Shown: positions 56,834 to 64,000 of the stretch, piece by piece
How positions within the stretch are numbered: the stretch's first letter is position 1
Layout: every line of letters starts with the position of its first letter
Assembly (NCBI GenBank): GCA_015143295.1
Contig: CM026557.1
Coordinates: 31,133,965-31,197,964 of the forward strand
Length of the DNA stretch: 64,000 bases
Source: Tetracentron sinense
Lineage: Eukaryota; Streptophyta; Magnoliopsida; Trochodendrales; Trochodendraceae
Direction of reading: 5' to 3'
Notes under the pieces: model-generated
Seen by the model: only the letters and a program-made list of their open reading frames with translations
Told to the model about the DNA's origin: nothing
Databases searched by the model: none
Program-made: the position numbers and the translations under genes

Positions 56834-58782
56834 ATGATAGCTACACCTCCTGAGGATATACCGACACCTATACCTACTGTTGTGCCTGAATCTGAAGCTT
56901 TTCCAGTGGTACTTCCATCTATGCCTAGTCCAGTGCATCAGTTTAATGATGATGTGATATTGTCGCCAAGGACTTCTATTGAACCGTCATCTGCTGCTCA
57001 AGCTGAGAGTACTTCACCACTTGTTGAAGATGGAAATGTCATTGAACTCTCATCTGCAGATCAAGCTGAGGGTACTTCACACAATATTCCATCAGCACAT
57101 CCCTATAATACCAGGCTCAAATCAGGTACTCTAAGGCCTAGAATTCTTCCGTCCTTGTTAGCAGAATTTTCTTCTCTATCTATTGAGCCCAAGTCAATTA
57201 AATCAGCCATGAAACACCCAGGATGGCTTAATGCCATGAAAGAAGAAATATCAACTTTGCATACTAATTCCACATGGATTCTTGTTCCTCGACAACATCA
57301 GATGAATGTAGTTGGGTGTCGATGGGTTTTTAAAACAAAATTCAAATCTGATGGAACTCTTGAGAGGCTAAAAGCTCGTCTAGTAGCCAAGGGATTTAAT
57401 CAAGTTGATGGAGTTGACTTCTTTGAAACCTTTAGTCCAGTTATCAAACCTGCTACTATTAAAACTATTTTGACTGTTGCTACTGTCTCTGGTTGGGTTG
57501 TTAAGCAACTCGATGTGGAAAATGCTTTCTTACATGGGTACCTCAAAGAGCCAATTTTTATGGAGCAGCCTCCTTGTTTCGTTGATCCACATGTTCCCTC
57601 TCATGTTTGCCAACTACAGAGAGCTCTATATGGCCTGAAACAAGCACCTCGGACATGGTTTGACAGATTCAGTGAGTTGTTACTGTCTTTGGGTTTTTAT
57701 TGCAATCTAGCTGATCCCTCTCTTTTTGTTTGTCGATGCAAATTTGGTACCATTATTCTTCTCCTTTATGTTGATGATATTATCATCACTGGGACTTGTT
57801 CAACTTTTTTAGAGTGGTTTATTTCCCAACTTAGCAAGGAGTTCTCTATGAAGGATTTGGGGCCCCTTCATTATTTTTGGGCATTGAGGTCACTCGTTTT
57901 TCTGGAGTTATTTTCTTGAATCAAGCCAAATATGCTACAGACTTACTTACAAAAGCTCGGATGCAGGGTTTCAAAACCATTGCTACTCCCATGGCTCTTA
58001 AGAACAAATATCCTGGCCCTACTGACTTGTTTCTAGACCCAACTTTTTATAGCAGTATTGTTGGCGGCTTACAGTACTTGACTATGACTCAGCCAGATCT
58101 TTCCTTTGCAGTCAATAGTGTTTGTCAATACATGGACAAGCCTACAGTTGCTCATTTTCAGGCAGTCAAATGAATCCTTCGCTATGTAGCAGGGACCTTA
58201 CATGTTGGATGTCGAATTTTGTCTCACTCGACTCTAAATTTGTATGCCTTTTCAGATGCAGATTGGGCTGGTTGTTCTACTACTCGGAGGTCCACTACCG
58301 GTTTTTGTACCTTCTTAGGTGCTAATTTGATTTCTTGGTGTGCAAAGAAACAACCTACTGCTTCTCGCTCTAGTGCTGAAGCAGAATATAGGTCTATGAC
58401 TTCCACAACTGACTGCCGAATTAACTTGGCTCACGTTTGTGCTCCGTGATATTGGGGTTTTTTATCAGCTACACCTGTTTTGTTCTGCGACAACCTCAGC
58501 GCTCTTCATATGTCTGTCAATCCAGTATTTCATGCTCGCACAAAACACATTGAGCTAGATTATCATTTTGTTAGAGAACGAGTTGCGCTTGGCCTCCTCA
58601 TAACTCAATTTGTTTCCTCTCACCATCAACTTGCAGATGTTTTTACAAAGCCTCTCTCCCGCAATTCCTTTCGATCAATTAATGTCAAACTTGGCCTTCT
58701 TCCTCGGCCTCATTTGAGGGGGAGTAATAGAGGACTTACGCTTCCGCCCAAGATGTTACCTAAGCTGGATACGACCACCTAA
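56834..58782 (+). pseudogene. Copia reverse transcriptase and RNase H
   Basis: RT begins about 57200 ([18 protein letters not shown]) with [47 protein letters not shown] and the catalytic YVDD (57767-57778). A frameshift near 57880 precedes GIEVTRFSG. RNase H retains DADWAG, SRSSAEAEYRSM and ELDYHFVRE. TGA at 58171 (an expected Arg CGA codon, so a CpG transition) and a local frame slip between about 58410 and 58455 break it. The upstream 56834-57200 part is a Pro/Ser-rich linker. Confidence 0.92.
58713..58724 (+). other. Polypurine tract of the copia element
   Basis: TTTGAGGGGGAG ends directly before the 3' LTR. Confidence 0.9.
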
Positions 58783-59072
58783 GTTTCCTCATAAGAAACT
58801 TTTTATTAGGAAAGCTTCCTTATTTGAATACTGAGCTGGAGAAGGATACAGTCACCACCTAAGTTTCCTAATAAGAAAAGTTCTCTTACTTCTTATTAGG
58901 AAAGCTTCCTTATTTGAATAGAATTCTAATACTGTTTGATTCTATTCTTCTCTTGTAATCCAACATATTATATATATCAATAAAACCTTCTCTATGGCTT
59001 CACGTTTTGAAGACCAGAGAGTTCTCTCTTACTCTGTTTTTATCAAAGCTCAGTCATACTCTATTTTCTTTA
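58725..59072 (+). repeat. 3' LTR of the copia element
   Basis: 348 bp, starting TAATAGAGG and ending TTCTTTA. It differs from the 5' LTR by small indels and a few substitutions. Confidence 0.93.
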
Positions 59073-59080
59073 TAAGCAAC

Positions 59081-59831
59081 TGTTGACACAAAATTTCATG
59101 GACGAAATAATGATGAACAAAATATTTTATTTATTTTCAGTTTGGTACAACTCTCAAGAAATCCTCTGATTAACAATCAGAAATTTCTAAAGTAGAAGAT
59201 GAGGGCTAAGGCGTGATCTCGATATTCTTTGAAGGTGTTGATGTAGCTTTTCCTTTCTTCCGGGCTTCGCGCTTGATCGGTTAGAAAGTGATTCTGGAGG
59301 AGAACTGGCTTCTTTGCAGCTTTGTCTTCTCTGGAATGATTTGATTTCTTTTCTTTGAAGGCTAGAGAATGCTTCTGAATTCTGTTCTTTGGCTTCTTCT
59401 GAATTTCTTTCTGAATTTCTCAATCCCTTGGATTTCTCCGACTCCTCCAAATCTCTAGCTTTTGGTCTTATTTATAGATTTTTAGAGATAAGGATCTCAA
59501 GAATCCTACTCCATTTAGTGATTTAAAGGATTTAAGAGATCTTGATAAGGCTTATTTATTTAGAGATAAGGATTCCAAGAGTCCATACTCAGGTTTATTA
59601 TGTTGACGGATCGACTCATTTGTTGAGTGTGTGACCCATTTGAAGTTGGACTTGGGTTTTGGGTTTATGGGCTTTCTACTTCGTGCCCCTACCCGAGCCG
59701 TAAGAGGCCCATGCCTTATCATTAGGCCCAATTTAAATGTGTAGGGCTTTTTAATGATTTTAGGCTCTTTATACAATTTTACGGGTGTGTAGGGACCTTT
59801 GTGTAAAATTAAAAAAATTTAGGATTCTACA
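59081..59831 (-). repeat. 3' LTR of the Tat-like element
   Basis: 751 bp. On the minus strand it runs TGTAGAATCC...TGTCAACA. A TTATAAATAAG TATA box (plus 59469-59478) is followed by a purine-rich leader. Confidence 0.8.
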
Positions 59832-59833
59832 AA

Positions 59834-59850
59834 TTGCCCCCTCAAGGGTA
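59834..59850 (-). other. Polypurine tract of the Tat-like element
   Basis: On the minus strand CCCTTGAGGGGGCAA precedes the LTR start by two or three bases. Confidence 0.8.
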
Positions 59851-62064
59851 TAGTGATGGAACCTATGAGTGACATTAGTATAACCCTTGATTTAGTGTTT
59901 GATTTGGATTTAATTTTGCTGACTTAGTGTTTGACTTTGATTTAATTTGTTTGGAGTTTATCTTGATTTGGGTTAGACATGAATCCTATTCCTACTGGGA
60001 TAAGGAGACAGTTTACCTCCTCTTACAAATACAAATACTAAGAGAGCTCGGCCAAACAGTATTAGCCGTGAAGGTTTGTGCGGATGTTTCATCCGTTTGT
60101 TTGTCTTTCTGTCTTTTTTTCGTTTGTTTGTTTATTTATTAATTTTTTATGCAAATTCTCTTCGTGCTTATTTTTTTAATTCATGTGATGAAGGATATGG
60201 TTTGATCGTGAGAAAGATGGTTAGAAAAAGGGTGTTGAATTGATTTTTTTATATTATGGTTATTAAAGATTGTAGGAGTAGGCTGGACACTGCGCAGCCA
60301 TCACGTTAGCCTATGGCAAGCACCTCTTTTATTTTGGTTGTTGCTTTTGTCCTCATTTGAGATTTGATGATTTTTTTCTTTAATGGAAGTGAGAAGGCAT
60401 CCAGTCGTACGGCCTAGGTGCCTCTTTTTTTAATTCTTGTTTTTAATTAATTAATTAAAAATTTTATCTTTTAAACGAAAATTACCCTCCCTTGTGTGTT
60501 GTCTTGTCCACCTATATTATTTTTTATTTGTACTTTATTTTAATAATGAATTTTAAATTTGTGTATTTAGAACACTGATTGAAGTGTTTTTGTTGGTTTA
60601 ACCTCCTTTTTTTTTGTGTTTTTTTTTTTTAATGTTTATTTATTTATTTGTGTATAATTTTTTTTTTTTTTGTACATTTTTTTTTAATGGTTTTCGATTT
60701 GTTGTAGTGTAAAGTTTGTAGAAAACTTGGAGATTTTGATAAACTTCCTTGTTTTCTGTCTTTGTTTTGCAGAGAGATGTCTTTTGTTGTTACCTCTAGG
60801 GATATTATCAATAAGCTTGTCGATGGACGGCTTTCTCAAGAGAAGTGGATAGCCGATGCTGACAATCTAGCTTAGAGCGGGACTTTGATTCGTTTTCAGA
60901 ACATGCGAGTAAAATCACAATCCCGAAATGGCATGCTGGAAGCTGCAATTTATTGAACACCAAATGATGACCGACTCGTGGAAGACTCTGACTCCACTAA
61001 GCCGCGAGGACCTATTTGCACTTTCTTCTTGTGATCTTGAGATCTGGAGGACCTGACTGTACATTCCTGTAATCTTGAAGCTGCGAGGACCCTATTGGAG
61101 AAACCTTTGCTGCAATCTTGAAGATACACTGACCTGTTGGATGAAACTCTTGCTGTAATCTTGAAGATACACGGACCTGTTGAACGAGACCCTTGCTGCA
61201 ATCTTGAAGATACACGAACCTGCTGGACGAGACCCTTGTTGCAATTTATCGAACACCAGATGGCGGCGGCCCGTGGAAGGCTCATGACGTGACATTCGAG
61301 GAAACTTTGGACCTGTCGATCTTTCAACCCATCAAGGAATGCTTTTTCACTCACGGACATCATTTAAGAAGTTTGTGGTGATGCCGAGGATCTAGATCAA
61401 AGCGGGACTTTGATTCGTTTTTGCGAGTAAAAATCATAGTCCCGAGGCAGAGTGCTGGAGAGCTACTAAGAAAGAGAGTTGTTTCTGCTTTGTTGATGTT
61501 ACAGTGGAGTATCAATCCAACGAAAAACTTGTGCAATTTCCAGTATCCAACCCCATTGATGGGTCATGTGAACGTTGAGGGTGTTGCTGAGAAGGAGAAT
61601 TGTCTTTGCTTTCCATGATGTTGTTGACATCAAGGACCTGACGGACGATGTCTAGAGGTTGAGCAAATACAAAGACTTGTTCGTCATCCAGATGCTAGGA
61701 GTACGACATCTTGTAGCGCACCAGAAGCAATCAACTCCATGCCCATGAAAGGTATTGTTTCTCATGTTCTTTTATAATGTTATTTGATGTTTTTTTTTTT
61801 TTTTGAAATGGTAGCTGAACCTGAGGTAACTTTACAGGCTGCCTACGTACCCGTCGTGGGATCAAGCTTTAACGTAGTTCATTTTTTTTTTTTTGTGCTC
61901 TAAGTTTTGCCTAGACTGTCCTTTAGAATTTTCAGTCTAGCGAGCAAGAGTCATTGAACCTTTTACAATTTTGGTTGTATAAGCCAAAAGTGACATGCAT
62001 TTTAAGCTCATGCAGCAAGGAGCGTTGTGGACACTTTAGGCTCATATCGAGGAGCATTGTTCTA
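59851..62064 (-). other. Noncoding region between pol and 3' LTR
   Basis: Long T-rich tracts (60600-60690 and 61790-61885) and a phrase GGCTGCCTACGTACCCGTCG (about 61838) of a kind seen in plant gypsy elements. Duplicated GCGGGACTTTGATTCGTTTT segments (60878 and 61401) bracket a 43-bp tandem repeat. No intact ORF. Confidence 0.6.
61071..61243 (-). repeat. 43-bp tandem repeat, four copies
   Basis: Units starting AATCTTGAAGATACAC at 61071, 61114, 61157 and 61200, including GACCTGTTG and GAGACCCTTGCTGC. Confidence 0.85.
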
Positions 62065-64000
62065 TCATGGATAGTATTGCTTGAGGAACTTGCCGTTGAT
62101 AGGACCAAGACGAACTCCATCGGGTGTTGAAAGAAGGTAAGCGCCGTTGGTGTAGACTTCTCTCACCACATGCTGTCCATCCTACTTTGGATCAAATTTC
62201 TCTCCAGACCGATGTGAAAGAATGATGGGTCTTCGAACTGCAAGTACTAAGTCACCTATTTGGAAGGAGCGAGGTCGAACTTTCTTGTTGAAAGCTCGAG
62301 ACAAGCGAGCTTGATAACACTCGAGGCGTTGCTGCGCTTCTAACCTCTTTTCGTCCAAAGCTTCGAGTTCAGCAAGACGTAGCTTTGTATTGTCATCACC
62401 TATGAGGCCTTCTTGGATCGCAATCCGTAGTGACGAAATTTGGCGTTCCAATGGAAGTATTGCTTCGACTCCATAGACAAGCGAGTAAGGTGTGGCTTGT
62501 GTAGGAGTGCGGTATGAAGTCCGGTATGCCCAAAGTGCTTCACCAATCCGTTCATGCCAGTCCTTTTTTGACTTGGAAACAACCTTCTAAAGGAGCTTGC
62601 AAAGAGTTTTATTAAAAGCTTCTGCGAGTCCGTTTGCTGATGCGTTGTACATTATAGAGCATCTTTGCTTGATTTCGAACTTCGCACAAAATTGATCCAT
62701 CAGGGCATTCTTGAATGGTTTCCCGTTATCCGTTACTATATAACGGGGGACCCCATAGCGGAAGACAATATTATTTTTGATGAAGTCTACAACCGTCTCT
62801 TTCTTGACTTCTTTGAGAGGGATTGCTTCTGCCCATTTGGAGAAATAGTCTGTCGCAGCAAGAATGTAGAGGTGTTGTTTAGAAGACTTCGGGAGTGGCC
62901 CGACAACATCAAGTCCCTAATTGTCAAAGGGCCAAGATGCTACTGTTGGGTGAAGTGGCTCAGGTGGTTGGCGAATGAAGTCTCCATGGATTTGACATGC
63001 ATGACATCTTTTGGCAAACTCGAGCGAGTCTTTCACCATGGTTGGCCAATAGTATCCCATTCTCTTTAGGCGATCATGCAACTTTGGTCCTGATTGATGA
63101 GTACCATAGATAGCTGAATGAGCTTCTTCAAGGGCCTCTCTAGCTTCATCATTTCCAAGACATCTCATCAAGATGTCATTGAAGGAGCGACGATACAGCT
63201 CATTGTTGAAGTATAGGAATCGGGGCGCACGACTACAAATTTCAGTCTTGTGCTTGAGATCATTCGACAATTTTCCATGTTGAAGATATTCAACGAGAGG
63301 TTGTCTCCAGTCTTCAACCTCAATCTCGAACACTTCAATGAAATTTGTTGCTTGTTGAGCGATGTCATAGTGGATCAAGTGAGGGATGACCCATCTTTGA
63401 CAGACAGGAACCGTCGTCACTTCTTCTTCAAGTACAGCTAAAGTTGCTGCAAGGTTGGCCAAAGCATCAGCTTGTTTATTTTTGTTTCTTGACACATGCA
63501 ACATAGTGACGTCTTCGAACTGACTTATGAGCTCAGCAACATAAAGATAGTAGGGGATTAGATTAGGCTTGACGACGTCGTACTCTGTCAAGAGCTGGTT
63601 GATGAAGAGCTTTGAATCTCCATGCACATTGAGCTGGTACAACTGCATATCTCGGGCTAGTTCCAATCCAATTATGAGGGATTGATATTCGGCCACATTG
63701 TTTGAACATAACTCTGCCAACGTGAAGGCGAATGGAAGAACTTCATCTTGTGGAGTTACGAAGACGACTCCTGCTCCTGCTGCATTCTTTCTTGCAGCAC
63801 CATAAAAAAACATCTTCCATGATGGTATTACATCAGTGTAGAAGATCTCTTCATCGAGCAATTCTTGAGACAATTCCCAATCAGCTGGGATTGGATGATC
63901 TGCGAGGAAGTCAGCTACCGCTTGTCCTTTTATTGCCTTCTGAGGGATGTAAACGATCTCAAATTCTGACAAGAGAAGTGCCCATTTGGCAAGTATTCCC
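62065..64000 (-). pseudogene. Tat-like pol: archaeal-type RNase H and integrase (partial)
   Basis: One reading frame from the window edge to TGA at 62065-62067, interrupted by TAG at 62917, 62587 and 62182. Order on the minus strand: RT-linker end (KWALLLSEFEIVY, KAIKGQAVADFL); archaeal-type RNase H (about 63830-63440) with the expected first catalytic Asp replaced by Tyr (FFYGAARK); the H2C2 zinc finger (H-GTHQSG, C-HACQIH). The integrase core follows with D (ATDYFSKWAEA), D (IVTDNGKPF) and E (NGLAEAFNKT) still visible, then GALWAYRTS-like and FQIGDLVL motifs, ending GKFLKQYYP. Stops at 62917 and 62182 replace probable Trp codons (TGG to TAG). It is inactive. Confidence 0.92.

Larger units (their letters stand above)
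52145..59072 (+). mobile_element. Ty1/copia element, complete but mutated
   Basis: LTRs 52145-52499 and 58725-59072 (355 and 348 bp) are flanked by perfect 5-bp duplications TAAGC (52140-52144 and 59073-59077). Order inside: tRNA-iMet primer site, gag, protease, integrase, RT, RNase H, purine tract. Integrase before RT defines Ty1/copia. The termini are TA...TA instead of TG...CA. At least five in-frame stops, a frameshift near 55925, one near 57880, a short local shift near 58410-58455 and a 1.8-kb solo LTR in gag make it inactive. Confidence 0.95.
59081..64000 (-). mobile_element. Tat-like Ty3/gypsy element (3' part, minus strand)
   Basis: 3' LTR at 59081-59831, a purine tract, about 2.2 kb noncoding, then the end of pol (integrase preceded by a second, archaeal-type RNase H) running off the window. 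The extra RNase H and the noncoding stretch after pol fit the Tat lineage. The proposed target duplication GCAAC (59076-59080) cannot be confirmed because the other end is outside. Confidence 0.85.

Overview
This is nuclear DNA from a flowering plant; I do not assign a species. The evidence is intron-split plant genes (a CIPK-type protein kinase and an intronless-CDS zuotin/ZRF1 J-protein), plant retrotransposon lineages (Athila-like and Tat-like Ty3/gypsy, Ty1/copia, L1-type LINE, a tRNA-derived SINE, hAT and MITE-like elements) and AT-rich intergenic sequence. There is no bacterial-style gene organisation, no CRISPR array and no recognisable tRNA or rRNA gene.

Layout. (1) 1-28.7 kb is mostly the inside of one minus-strand host gene, a CIPK3-like kinase. 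Exon 1 is at 27074-27244 and exon 2 at 9646-9708, joined in phase 0 across a 17,365-bp intron. Everything left of 9646 appears to be intron 2, which is at least 9.6 kb and runs off the window. Intron 2 holds an Athila-like element (1-7942) and a copia fragment. Intron 1 holds a copia remnant, an inverted-repeat DNA transposon split by a second Athila-like element (12466-24210, TSD GTTAC) that is itself interrupted by two solo LTRs, and a 5'-truncated LINE. (2) 28.8-32.3 kb: a MITE and a small minus-strand LTR element with about 0.9 kb of interior, whose promoter-proximal LTR is cut off at 32331. (3) 32332-39863: a tandem array with a period near 855 bp (about eight and a half units), carrying exon-like segments bounded by splice signals and one hAT insertion. 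(4) 39.9-44.6 kb: an unidentified last-exon-like ORF, then a ZRF1-type J-protein gene on the plus strand, with a probable 2-kb intron in its 5' UTR. (5) 44.6-52.1 kb: intergenic MITEs, a SINE, a LINE tail and an LTR fragment. (6) 52145-59072: a complete but mutated Ty1/copia element with a solo LTR in gag. (7) 59081 to the end: the 3' half of a minus-strand Tat-like Ty3/gypsy element.

Only two host genes can be named. CIPK kinases act with CBL calcium sensors in ion and stress signalling. ZRF1/zuotin J-proteins act at the ribosome and in chromatin. Nothing suggests that they work together. Every transposon reading frame seen here is broken, truncated or lacks a catalytic residue. The most unusual feature is the 855-bp array. 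The best-resolved history is the four-level nest of insertions in CIPK intron 1, dated relatively by perfect or CpG-decayed target-site duplications.
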